64,000 bases of DNA, from NCBI RefSeq assembly GCF_038419845.1, contig NZ_JBCAQT010000004.1, positions 1 to 64,000 of the forward strand, in the 5' to 3' direction. A program made the position numbers and the translations under genes. This DNA is from Marinimicrobium sp038419845. GTDB taxonomy: Bacteria; Pseudomonadota; Gammaproteobacteria; Pseudomonadales; Cellvibrionaceae. Numbering within the stretch: the first letter of the stretch is position 1; each line of letters begins with the position of its first letter. This document shows positions 33,846 to 42,191 of the stretch, piece after piece. A model generated the notes under the pieces. The model was not told the origin of the DNA. It saw only the letters and a program-made list of their open reading frames with translations, and did not search any database.

Positions 33846-34226
33846 ATGAAGCTCATTCATTTACGACGCACCCCCTGGTTATGTCTGGCCTGGAGCTGTC
33901 TGGGTCTCGGCGCTTTGGGTGCGGCGCTGCCGCTGGTGCCCACCACGCCGTTTTTACTGCTGGCCGCCTGGGCGGCCCCCAAAGGCTCCCCGCGCTTGGC
34001 CCAGTGGCTGCAGACTCATCCCCAGTTGGGTCCCACGCTCGAGGCCTGGCAGACCCGGCGGGCGATACCTCCCCGAGCCAAAAAATGGGCCGTCGCCATG
34101 CTCGCGACCAGCTGGCTGGTGCTGTTTGTGCTGGATACCCACACCGGGGTTCTGGCCTTTCTTGCCGTTTTATTTATGCTGGTGGGTACCTATGTCACCA
34201 CCCGCCCCGACGCTGACGGAGTGTAA
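33846..34226 (+). CDS. DUF454 (YbaN-like) inner-membrane protein
   Basis: 126 residues with about three membrane segments and the DUF454 signature GALGAALPLVPTTPFLLLAAWA. The function is unknown, but a DUF454 gene next to NO-response genes is common in proteobacteria (recalled). ATG 33846. The nnrS start follows 2 bases after its stop. Confidence 0.86.
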   Translation: MKLIHLRRTPWLCLAWSCLGLGALGAALPLVPTTPFLLLAAWAAPKGSPRLAQWLQTHPQLGPTLEAWQTRRAIPPRAKKWAVAMLATSWLVLFVLDTHTGVLAFLAVLFMLVGTYVTTRPDADGV

Positions 34227-34228
34227 CC

Positions 34229-35422
34229 ATGGCGCAACCCTCACCTCCTCCTGCCTCTCCCCTGCTCGCCTACGCCTTTCGGCCCTTCTTTTTGCTGACG
34301 GGCCTCTACGCGGTATTGGTGGTGCTGGCCTGGGTCGGTTTCCTGTTCGGCAATTGGCCACTGCCGCTGGGTTGGTCGCCCTTGCAGTGGCACAGTCACG
34401 AGATGGTGTACGGCTTTGTCGCGGCAGCCACGGCCGGCTTTGTGCTCACCGCCATGACCAACTGGACCGGAGCGGCGCCACTGGCGGGGAGAGGGCTGGC
34501 GGCATTGATCGCACTCTGGCTGGCGGGGCGCCTGGTCTTCTGGTTCGCCGGCTGGCTACCCACCTGGTTGGTGGCGGCGGTTGATCTGGCGTTTCTGCCG
34601 GTACTGGCCATATACGTGGCGAGGGTACTGCTGCGCCACGGCAACAAACGCAACCTGATTCTGGTCGGAGTGCTGGGACTGTTGACCCTGGGCAACTTCC
34701 TGATGCATCTGGGCTTCCTCACGGGCAAGACGGGTCTGCTCAAGCTTGGCCAGACGCTGGCGCTTGATATCATTACCCTGATGATGGTGGTGATCGCCGG
34801 GCGAATCATTCCCGCCTTCACTGCCAACTGGCTACGCCAGAATGGGGGCGACCCGGAGTGGGTGACCCGCTCGGCGAGAACCGATCAGATGGCGATGCTC
34901 AGTGTGCTTCTGCTGGTGATCGCCGAACTGCTGCCCTCGCCCGCCTGGCTGGTCGGCGCTCTGGCCCTGGCCGCCGGCGCCATCAATGGCCTGCGACTGG
35001 TCCAGTGGGCCGGGTGGCGCACCTGGCGCGAGCCCATGCTCTGGATTCTGCACCTGGCTTACGCCTGGATCGTGCTGGCCCTGCTACTGCGCGGCCTTGA
35101 CCGGCTCGGCGGGGCCGGAATGACCAGCCTGTGGCAACACACTCTGGGCGTCGGTGCCATGGGTACGCTGATCATCGGCGTCATGAGCCGGGTGGCCATG
35201 GGCCATACCGGGCGCCCGATCAAGCTGCCCCGTTTTGGCGGTCTGATGTTTCTGGCCATCATTGCGGCCACACTGCTGCGCCTGGCCGCCGCCAACCAAT
35301 GGGTGGATTACCGCATCGGAGTGACCCTGGCCGCCCTGGGCTGGATTCTGGCGTTTGCCTTGTTTGTGGTACTTTATTGGCCCGTATTAACCCGCCCCCG
35401 CGCCGACGGTCGCCAGGGCTGA
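34229..35422 (+). CDS. nnrS: NnrS haem-copper membrane protein
   Basis: 397 residues, about 12 membrane helices. NnrS protects against nitric oxide and binds haem and copper. Family motifs: RPFFLLTGLYA near the start, WHSHEMVYGFVAAATAGFVLTAM, LGNFLMHLGFL, GRIIPAFTANWLR, and HTLGVGAMGTLIIGVMSRVAMGHTGR. It is part of the NsrR-controlled transcript. Confidence 0.94.
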   Translation: MAQPSPPPASPLLAYAFRPFFLLTGLYAVLVVLAWVGFLFGNWPLPLGWSPLQWHSHEMVYGFVAAATAGFVLTAMTNWTGAAPLAGRGLAALIALWLAGRLVFWFAGWLPTWLVAAVDLAFLPVLAIYVARVLLRHGNKRNLILVGVLGLLTLGNFLMHLGFLTGKTGLLKLGQTLALDIITLMMVVIAGRIIPAFTANWLRQNGGDPEWVTRSARTDQMAMLSVLLLVIAELLPSPAWLVGALALAAGAINGLRLVQWAGWRTWREPMLWILHLAYAWIVLALLLRGLDRLGGAGMTSLWQHTLGVGAMGTLIIGVMSRVAMGHTGRPIKLPRFGGLMFLAIIAATLLRLAAANQWVDYRIGVTLAALGWILAFALFVVLYWPVLTRPRADGRQG

Positions 35423-35435
35423 AACGAGAGATGTC

Positions 35436-35873
35436 ATGCACATTACCCGCTACACGGACTACTCGCTGCGCGTGCTCATGTACGTGGCGCTCAAGGGAGA
35501 GGAGCTGTCGACGATTCGGGAAATCGCCGAGAGCTACGATATATCCCGAAATCATCTGATGAAGGTGGTGCAGGAGTTGAACATCAAGGGCTACCTCACC
35601 GCCATTCGCGGCAAAAACGGCGGCCTGCGCCTGCGCGGCCGACCGGAAGAGATCAACCTGGGGGAGCTGGTGCGCCGCACCGAGCAGGATCTCACCCTGG
35701 TGGAGTGCTTTGGCAGCGGCAGCCAGTGCGCCCTGACGCCCGCCTGCCAACTCAAAGTCGTACTGGGTGAAGCGCTGGAGGCGTTTTTCCGGGTGCTCGA
35801 CAGCTACACCCTGGCGGACCTGGTGCATCCTGACAATGCACGGGAAATGAAACAGTTATTGCGTCTGCCCTGA
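35436..35873 (+). CDS. nsrR: NsrR, NO-sensing Rrf2-family repressor
   Basis: 145 residues. A winged-helix Rrf2 domain (about 1-75: MHITRYTDYSLRVLMYVAL, SRNHLMKVVQELNIKGYL) is followed by Cys91, Cys98 and Cys104 in VECFGSGSQCALTPACQ, which hold the NO-reactive [Fe-S] cluster. It would repress the three operons behind the 23-bp boxes. The last 18 bases overlap the convergent desaturase-family gene. Confidence 0.95.
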   Translation: MHITRYTDYSLRVLMYVALKGEELSTIREIAESYDISRNHLMKVVQELNIKGYLTAIRGKNGGLRLRGRPEEINLGELVRRTEQDLTLVECFGSGSQCALTPACQLKVVLGEALEAFFRVLDSYTLADLVHPDNAREMKQLLRLP

Positions 35874-36761
35874 ACGCGGGGACGAAACCCCAAAGCGCAG
35901 CCGTCGCGGGCGCTCGCCCGCCGGCAGGTGACTGCCAAAGAGCCTGTCCCAGAGCGTCAGACAGGTACCAAAGTTACGATCCCGGTGTTCCGGCGCCGCG
36001 CTGTGGTGCAATTGGTGCTGCGCCGGGCTGATCAGCCAGCGCTCCAGTCGTCCGAAGGTGAACCAGATATGACTGTGGCGCAGATTGGCGCCCAGGAAGT
36101 TGAAGGCGAAGCCCAGTACATCCACGCCCAGCACGTCCAGACCGCTCAACTGACCTCCGAACAGATAGACAAACACCCCACTGACACCCCCGAACACCAC
36201 CAGGCCGCGCAGGTAATAGGCGGTCATTTCCAGCGGGTGCACCCGGAATAAGGTCAATGGAGTGAGTCGCCTGGCGCTGTGGTGGACCCGGTGAAAGCGC
36301 CAGAGCCAGGGCACCCGGTGCATGGTCCGGTGCAAGGCAAAGCGGCTGAGATCCTCCACCAGGAAAAACACCAGGGTATAACTCAGCGCAATGGCCAGCC
36401 AGTGCCACGGCAGCGCGGGGGCGTTGCCCAGATGGATCTGGAGGGTGCGGGCCACCCAGAGCGTGGCCATCATATGACTGCCCAACAGGGGCACGATCAG
36501 CAGTACCCGCAACGTACTGTTGCCCAGCATCAGACCCAGGTCCGTGGCGGTGGAGCGGTTGAGCCAGTGACGGCGTGAGAACAGGCTTCGGTGCAATCCG
36601 CGCCAGAAACCGATGTCTTCGCGCCGGCGAAACTGGAGATACAGCGCCACCACCGCCATCACCCCCGCCGAGACCCAGAACAGCCAGTACATGCGGCTGG
36701 CCGGGTTCAGCGGGTAGTTCAGGGGCGCGGTCAGCGCCTGCCACCAATCCATCTCAAACAC
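35856..36761 (-). CDS. Fatty acid hydroxylase/sterol desaturase family protein
   Basis: 301 residues, four or five membrane segments, with the histidine boxes HRTMH, HRVHH and HQLHH of the di-iron hydroxylase superfamily and GTCLTLWDRLFGS near the end. The substrate is unknown. GTG 36761 is chosen because AAGGAGG lies about 10 bases upstream, overlapping the receptor gene's stop; an ATG at 36752 is the alternative. The 16-bp gap suggests it is the last gene of the receptor operon. Confidence 0.85.
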   Translation of the reverse strand: MFEMDWWQALTAPLNYPLNPASRMYWLFWVSAGVMAVVALYLQFRRREDIGFWRGLHRSLFSRRHWLNRSTATDLGLMLGNSTLRVLLIVPLLGSHMMATLWVARTLQIHLGNAPALPWHWLAIALSYTLVFFLVEDLSRFALHRTMHRVPWLWRFHRVHHSARRLTPLTLFRVHPLEMTAYYLRGLVVFGGVSGVFVYLFGGQLSGLDVLGVDVLGFAFNFLGANLRHSHIWFTFGRLERWLISPAQHQLHHSAAPEHRDRNFGTCLTLWDRLFGSHLPAGERPRRLRFGVSSPRSGQTQ

Positions 36762-36777
36762 CCCGTTCAGGCCTCCT

Positions 36778-38991
36778 TCAGAAGCGGTAGGTCACGCCCA
36801 GCTGCACCGTTCGCGGCGCATTGGGGCGGGCACCGAAGGGCCGGCGGGAGACCAGCTCGCGCTCGTCGGTGAGGTTGTCCGCCACCAGCTGCAGGCTCAG
36901 GTCCGACGACAGATCGTAGCGTGCGGACAGATCCAGGGTGGTATAGGCCGAGAGGCGATCGCGCCCCGTGGGCTCATCCCGCCCGGGCCGGTCACGCATT
37001 TCACCGGAATACTTCACCGCCAGGTCCACCTGCCAGTCCAACGCCATCAGGCCGATGCCGAGCCGGGCCTGGTGGTCGGGGGTGTAGGTCAGCTCATCGC
37101 CGGCCCGCACCGTGCCCCACTGGGAGAAGCCCGAAGTGAAATCGCTCTGGAAAGCGCTTTCGGTATAGGTGTAAGCCAGGCTCAGCGGCATCTCGAGCCG
37201 GTCGCTGAGCGACCAGACCAGATCCCCGGTCAGCTCCAGGCCGGCGATTTCCACGCGGCCGCCATTGAACTCCTCGCCCGGCTCGCAGCCGGCATCGGAC
37301 ACCCGACAGCGGCCGAGCAGGTTGTCGTAGTCGCTGAAAAAGCCGATGGCGTCCAGGGTCAGCTCCCCGGCCTTATAGCGAAAACCGTACTCGAGGTTGA
37401 CGCTCTCCTCCGGCTCCACCGATTCACCGGCACCCGGGCCGCTGGGGGAGAAGCCTTTGTTCACCCCCACCAGCAGGCCCAGGTTGTCGGTCCATTCATA
37501 GAACACACCGGCACCGGGTATGACAATGTCCTGGGTATTGCTTCGGCGGCTGCCATCGGCACGGTTATCCACCTCGCCTTCAATGCGCTCGGCGCGCAGG
37601 CCCAGATTGATTTTCCAGGGGCCGCGACGGATTTCGTCGCTGACAAACAGGGCCCAGGCATCAGTTTCCGCCCGGTTGTCGGTCTTGAGCGCCCGGTCGG
37701 TGATCCCGTCGAATGCCAGTTCGCCGTCCTGCACCCGATAACCAAAGGGCTGATGGGCGCGGTCGACATAGTCGTGGTGGTAGCGCAGCCCCACGGCCAG
37801 CTCGTGCTGCCAGCTTCCCAGACCCAACTCATGCTGCAGCTCGGTTTCCAACCCCTGAGAACCGTACTCGCGGGCGTTATCAGTCACATCGAGTCGATCC
37901 GACAGACGATCACTGGAGTTGATCTCCCCTCTCAGCAGCGAAATCTGCCGGTCGAACACGTCAGGGCGATTGAAGATACTGCTCGCGCTCAGGTTCTCGG
38001 AGTAGTCGCCATCCTCGGCCGGAGCGGCGAAGAAGCCATCGAGCTTTTTCCAGGCGCGATCAAAACGGTTGATGTACAGCTTGTTGATCCACTGCCAACC
38101 GGTGTAGAAGTTGGCCTGGTGCAGCAGATGCGCCTGGGTGTGCTCGGACTCGAAGCGATCGGCACCGCTGCCCAGGTAGCGACGATCCGGGGTCGCCTCG
38201 AAATCCTCATCGGTCAATCCCAGGTAGGTTTCATCGGAATCCTCGTCGGCATAGCCCAGCTTCAGGATGACACTCTGGGCCACCGGCGAGCCGGGCCGCG
38301 ATTCCCAGCCCAACTTGAGGTTGAGATCGTTCCGGTCAAAACCGGTACCGGCGCCGTTGTCCAGCTCCTTGAAGCCATCGGCGCCATAGTTGAGCAGATC
38401 CAACTGGTAGCTGAACTGCTCCTGGCTATCGCCTAAGACCAGTCGGCCTTTGCGGTAGCCGTCGGTGCCGGCACTGAGTGACACCCGGCCTTCTCGCTCG
38501 AAGGGCAACGGTGCGGTCACCAGATTGACGGCGCCGCCCACGGTATGGGGACCATAGTGAATGGCCGAGGGGCCCTTGAACACTTCCACCGCGCTCATGC
38601 GATTGACGTTGGGCACGTAGTAGGCCGCCGGCGCCGAATAGGGTGCGGGCGCAATCAGAATGCCGTCTTCCATCAGGGTGATTTTCTGACTGCGCTCAGC
38701 AGTGGCACCGCGAATGCCGATGTTGGGCCGCAGGCCGTAACCATCCTCGGTGCGGATATATACACCGGGCACCTGGGTCAGCAGTTCATTGATATCGGTC
38801 TGGTCAAACCGGGCGATGGCATCTTCGTCCAGAAAGCTGGCGGCGCCCGCGGTGGAGCGCACCGCGTCGGCACCACCGGTCACCAGAACTTCCTCGTAGA
38901 CCAGTTGGGGCAACTCAATATCCTGGGCGCTGGCCAGGCCGCTGACCAGTGCCAGCAGCAGGGGCGTGTGTTTCAATCGATTCATGTTCAT
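36778..38991 (-). CDS. TonB-dependent outer-membrane receptor, FecA-like
   Basis: 737 residues. A signal peptide (about 1-22) leads to a TonB-box-like YEEVLVTGG and a plug domain (INELLTQVPGVYIRTEDGYGLRPNIGIRGATAERSQK...) similar to FecA-type ferric citrate receptors, then a 22-strand barrel ending GVTYRF. It imports an iron chelate or a similar ligand. No FecR/FecI pair is adjacent. It starts 8 bp after the imelysin gene stop. Confidence 0.9.
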   Translation of the reverse strand: MNMNRLKHTPLLLALVSGLASAQDIELPQLVYEEVLVTGGADAVRSTAGAASFLDEDAIARFDQTDINELLTQVPGVYIRTEDGYGLRPNIGIRGATAERSQKITLMEDGILIAPAPYSAPAAYYVPNVNRMSAVEVFKGPSAIHYGPHTVGGAVNLVTAPLPFEREGRVSLSAGTDGYRKGRLVLGDSQEQFSYQLDLLNYGADGFKELDNGAGTGFDRNDLNLKLGWESRPGSPVAQSVILKLGYADEDSDETYLGLTDEDFEATPDRRYLGSGADRFESEHTQAHLLHQANFYTGWQWINKLYINRFDRAWKKLDGFFAAPAEDGDYSENLSASSIFNRPDVFDRQISLLRGEINSSDRLSDRLDVTDNAREYGSQGLETELQHELGLGSWQHELAVGLRYHHDYVDRAHQPFGYRVQDGELAFDGITDRALKTDNRAETDAWALFVSDEIRRGPWKINLGLRAERIEGEVDNRADGSRRSNTQDIVIPGAGVFYEWTDNLGLLVGVNKGFSPSGPGAGESVEPEESVNLEYGFRYKAGELTLDAIGFFSDYDNLLGRCRVSDAGCEPGEEFNGGRVEIAGLELTGDLVWSLSDRLEMPLSLAYTYTESAFQSDFTSGFSQWGTVRAGDELTYTPDHQARLGIGLMALDWQVDLAVKYSGEMRDRPGRDEPTGRDRLSAYTTLDLSARYDLSSDLSLQLVADNLTDERELVSRRPFGARPNAPRTVQLGVTYRF

Positions 38992-38999
38992 TCCCGCGA

Positions 39000-40229
39000 T
39001 CAGTCGTTGTCGGATTGCCCGCGTTCGGGCAAGTCGAGGTTGACGATGGTGATGAAGTCCGTGCGCAACCGGTCGGTCACCCGCTTGAGGTACGCATGTG
39101 CGGCGCAGGCTCCGGGATAATTGTCCTCCGGGTTGGCGGCGGCATTCTGGCAGTCCTGAGCACTACCCGACTCGTGTTGCGCGCGCATCTGCTGAAGGAG
39201 AGTGGGACTTGAATACCCCGAGCGGACGTCGGCATCGATGATGGCATCCTCAAACGCTTCCTTTACGTCGGGAAAGCCCTCGTGCACAAAGATGTCGTCG
39301 AAGCCCAGTCCATTGCCGCCTTTGAAACCCTGCAGAAAGGCTTTCATATTGACCTGAATATTCCGCATAGACGTTTCGCTGTAGGGCGACTCGACCGCGT
39401 CCGGGCAGGCAACGGCGTTACAGCCGGTATGCAGGCCCGTGGGCACGCCGAGTTTGCGGTCCTTGGTCTGCAGCTCAACGTAAAAAATCGCATCGGACAG
39501 CGCTTTCAGGTTGTCTTCCTGATTGGCAGGGTTGACCCACTCAAAGCGGTAGTCACCGCCCTCCGGCTCCCAGGTTTGCACCAGTGTCTGAGAGGCATCG
39601 ACAATGTCATCGGCCAGGCGCTGAGCATAATCGCAGCGCTGCTGGCGACGGGTCGACTCCGGCAGGTCATTCCATCCCTCGGTTTCACTGATCTGCGAGG
39701 GGCAGTGATGGGTGAGATCTTCAGAGAACAGCAGGTACTCCAACGCGTCCAGACCGCGGGCGTTGAACGAGCGCGCACTGAGGTTAAAGCCTTCTTCCTG
39801 GGCCAATACCACGCTCTGGTCCACGGCACACTCGCTCAGCGGTGCGCTGCTGCCAAAGGAATAGATCCGGTTGCGCAAAGCGCCGCCGTTGGCCGCCAGC
39901 GGGCCGACCTGAAACAGCTCCACCCGCTGCCACTGATCCATGGTCGAGCGCCACTGGTCGCGCGCCCGCTGAATTCGCGAGGCGCCATCCGAATCGTTCA
40001 GAGACTCGCAGTAGAACTCGACTGAGTTGATCCCCTCGGCCAGCTCATCCGCCTGATCAGCAAAGGCGCGGTACTCGGGCAGAAACACATTGTCCGCGTA
40101 GTTGGCCATCATGCCCTGATAATCAAAGCCACGGGTCGTCTCCGACTCGGCGCTTCCGGATTGATCGTCGCCCACGCAACCACTGACGGCCACGGCCAAT
40201 AGGGGAAGGGCCCAACGATAGATTCGCAT
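39000..40229 (-). CDS. Imelysin-family lipoprotein
   Basis: 409 residues with lipobox VSGC (Cys18). The imelysin fold has W-Q-R motifs (ARDQWRSTMDQWQRVELFQVGP), GLDALEYLLF (the GxHxxE-equivalent region, here GLDALEYLLF without the histidine) and a GFDDIFVHEGFPDVK segment. Such proteins are periplasmic iron-regulated partners of TonB receptors; peptidase activity is doubtful. ATG 40229. Confidence 0.85.
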   Translation of the reverse strand: MRIYRWALPLLAVAVSGCVGDDQSGSAESETTRGFDYQGMMANYADNVFLPEYRAFADQADELAEGINSVEFYCESLNDSDGASRIQRARDQWRSTMDQWQRVELFQVGPLAANGGALRNRIYSFGSSAPLSECAVDQSVVLAQEEGFNLSARSFNARGLDALEYLLFSEDLTHHCPSQISETEGWNDLPESTRRQQRCDYAQRLADDIVDASQTLVQTWEPEGGDYRFEWVNPANQEDNLKALSDAIFYVELQTKDRKLGVPTGLHTGCNAVACPDAVESPYSETSMRNIQVNMKAFLQGFKGGNGLGFDDIFVHEGFPDVKEAFEDAIIDADVRSGYSSPTLLQQMRAQHESGSAQDCQNAAANPEDNYPGACAAHAYLKRVTDRLRTDFITIVNLDLPERGQSDND

Positions 40230-40266
40230 CTTTCTGCACTCCTGATTCGGTCATTTCTCAACGCAC

Positions 40267-40301
40267 AACAGGCGAACACCCGAAACGGGTGCCCGCCTGT
40301 T
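40267..40301. terminator. Hairpin between DUF4856 and imelysin genes
   Basis: Stem aacaggcg/cgcctgtt with inner caccc/gggtg pairs lies 20 bases past the DUF4856 stop. It may lower expression of the distal genes relative to the first. Confidence 0.5.
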
Positions 40302-40320
40302 CGCCTGGGTCAGTCAAGGC

Positions 40321-41856
40321 TTACCAGTTTTCAACGTTTTCCGCGTCGAAGCCATAGGCGTCCTGCATCAGTGTGCGGGCCGCCAGCATATCGGCGATGT
40401 ATTGCTCCACCCCGCCTTCAAACGCTTGGCCTGCCTGGGTGCCGTCGGCCAGCACCGGCGCGTCGCCCATCAGGGAGAGGATCTCTTTCAGATCAGCCAG
40501 CGCCTCGGCATCCGCGCGGAAGGGAGACTCGGGGCTGAATTGCAGATTCAGGGCGAAGCCTTTCATTTCACCCCAGTGCTTGGCAAGATTCTTGAAGTGG
40601 GCCAGGTCCTGGAACTTGCCGTTTTCCGTCGCTTCCAGATCCGCCACGGTATCGTTGATGTAGTGCACCACGGTGGCCGCAATGCATTTTTCCCAGGTCA
40701 GCGCCGCCACTTCGATCTGCTCGTTCAACTCGGTCTGACGGTCCCCGGTCAGCTCACCGGTCTGGGCCGCCTCGCGCAGAATGGCGCGGCCGGTCAGGAA
40801 GGCGTCAAAGACCTCGGCGGTGTAGTCCGTGGGGTTGGTATTACCGGCGGTACCGGCATCGCGCTTGGCACAGTTGGTGGAGTTACCGAAGTTGAATTCG
40901 CTGCGGATGTCGATGGCGTCATCGCCGTTGGTGTCTTTGTAACCAACGTTGCGGATTTCATCGATGGTGTAGTCACCGTAATCACGAGCAGCGCCGAAAT
41001 AACCAAAGGCTTCATCCCAGTTGTGCTCGCCCTCGGTGTAGGCATTGTCGCTCTCAAGCTCCAGCATGTTGGCGAAGTCGGACTGCAGGTAGTCGTTGGT
41101 GCCCTGGGAGAAGGCGACCGCGCCCAGCAGAAACTTCTGGGTCAACTGACGCAGGTCCCGGCCGTGGGCATCAATGGTCACAGTGTCCAGCGCCACAGAG
41201 CCATCGACCGTTTCGATTTGCGGGGAGACACCGTCGGTGGCTTCATGGGCCAGAGCGGCGAAGTAGTAATCCACCAGGTCCACCGGCAGGGCATCGGCTT
41301 CCAGCCCGTCTTCCCAACCAAAGAATTCGCCATCGATCAGATTGGCCACTTCGCCATTACCCTGACCGTCGCCTCCGGCGATTTTGCCGATCAGGTCTTT
41401 ACCGCCGGCAATGGCACCGTAGGTCAGCTCACCGGAGTCTTCCGGCAGGATGGTCATACCGTCGAGATCACGGGCATTGAACTCGCTGGTGATGTTGTCG
41501 GAGGTGGCGGCATCATAGCGGAAGTAGAAGTTCAGCTCCGATTCAACGCTGTCCTGACCGGCGTCTTCCTCCAGATTGTTCATTTCCACCACCAGGTCGG
41601 CCAACAGAATGTGGCGCTTGGTCTGGCCGGTGTAGGCAACGGTGCTCTCGCCGTCGGCATTGGGGAAGCTGTAGGTGCTGGGCACGTCGAGACTGCCATC
41701 GTCGCCGTTGTCACCATCATCGCCGTCATCATTGTCATCGCCCGGCTGCTCTTCGGTGGGCGGCTCATTGCCGTTGTCACTGTCGCTGCCACCACAGGCG
41801 GTCAGGGTAAAAGTGGCCAGTATCGCCAGAAGCAGGGCATACAGTCGGAATTTCAC
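40321..41856 (-). CDS. DUF4856 lipoprotein
   Basis: 511 residues with lipobox LTAC (Cys21), a low-complexity acidic linker of D/G/N repeats (about 30-55) and the DUF4856 domain (YSFPNADGESTVAYTGQTKRHILL onwards). DUF4856 proteins often sit beside imelysin and TonB receptors and are presumed iron-linked; no reaction is known. ATG 41856. The promoter region carries Fur-like sites. Confidence 0.85.
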   Translation of the reverse strand: MKFRLYALLLAILATFTLTACGGSDSDNGNEPPTEEQPGDDNDDGDDGDNGDDGSLDVPSTYSFPNADGESTVAYTGQTKRHILLADLVVEMNNLEEDAGQDSVESELNFYFRYDAATSDNITSEFNARDLDGMTILPEDSGELTYGAIAGGKDLIGKIAGGDGQGNGEVANLIDGEFFGWEDGLEADALPVDLVDYYFAALAHEATDGVSPQIETVDGSVALDTVTIDAHGRDLRQLTQKFLLGAVAFSQGTNDYLQSDFANMLELESDNAYTEGEHNWDEAFGYFGAARDYGDYTIDEIRNVGYKDTNGDDAIDIRSEFNFGNSTNCAKRDAGTAGNTNPTDYTAEVFDAFLTGRAILREAAQTGELTGDRQTELNEQIEVAALTWEKCIAATVVHYINDTVADLEATENGKFQDLAHFKNLAKHWGEMKGFALNLQFSPESPFRADAEALADLKEILSLMGDAPVLADGTQAGQAFEGGVEQYIADMLAARTLMQDAYGFDAENVENW

Positions 41857-42191
41857 GGGCGTCTCCTTTTCTGTTTCATCGAAATTGCGGGTATCGGATA
41901 TGGAGAGGAATCGAATCGATAGTGATTCTCACCCTCAGTTGACGGCATAGTAACTTATAATAAGATCGATTATCAAATACAATTGCATTAAATTTTGCTC
42001 TCCCGCACAAGGGCCTCGCTTCGATACTGAGCCCGGTGACCAGAGTACAAGTGCACGCCGCATTTTGGGAAAAGGCGCAGGGAAAGGGAAAAGGCGGGAA
42101 CGAGGGCGAGGCCACTCAGGAACCTTGCCTGAAACTGTCAGGCGTTGGGCTTCCGTGTCTTAGGGTATGAAGGTGGCCTTCAAGGCCGGCT
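41857..42191. promoter_or_regulatory. Intergenic region between iron operon and bphP
   Basis: 335 bp with no gene. It contains the Fur-like sites (41917-41975), an AT-rich stretch (41951-41998), a purine-rich tract (42064-42111) and a gcctga/tcaggc hairpin (42127-42143) beyond the bphP stop. Confidence 0.5.
41917..41975 (-). promoter_or_regulatory. Candidate Fur sites for the iron operon
   Basis: On the minus strand, TGATAAT-C-GATCTTA (41975-41961) and TGAGAAT-C-ACTATCG (41931-41917) resemble the 7-1-7 Fur pattern TGATAAT-N-ATTATCA; the second halves are imperfect. They lie 60-120 bp before the DUF4856 start. Confidence 0.4.
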
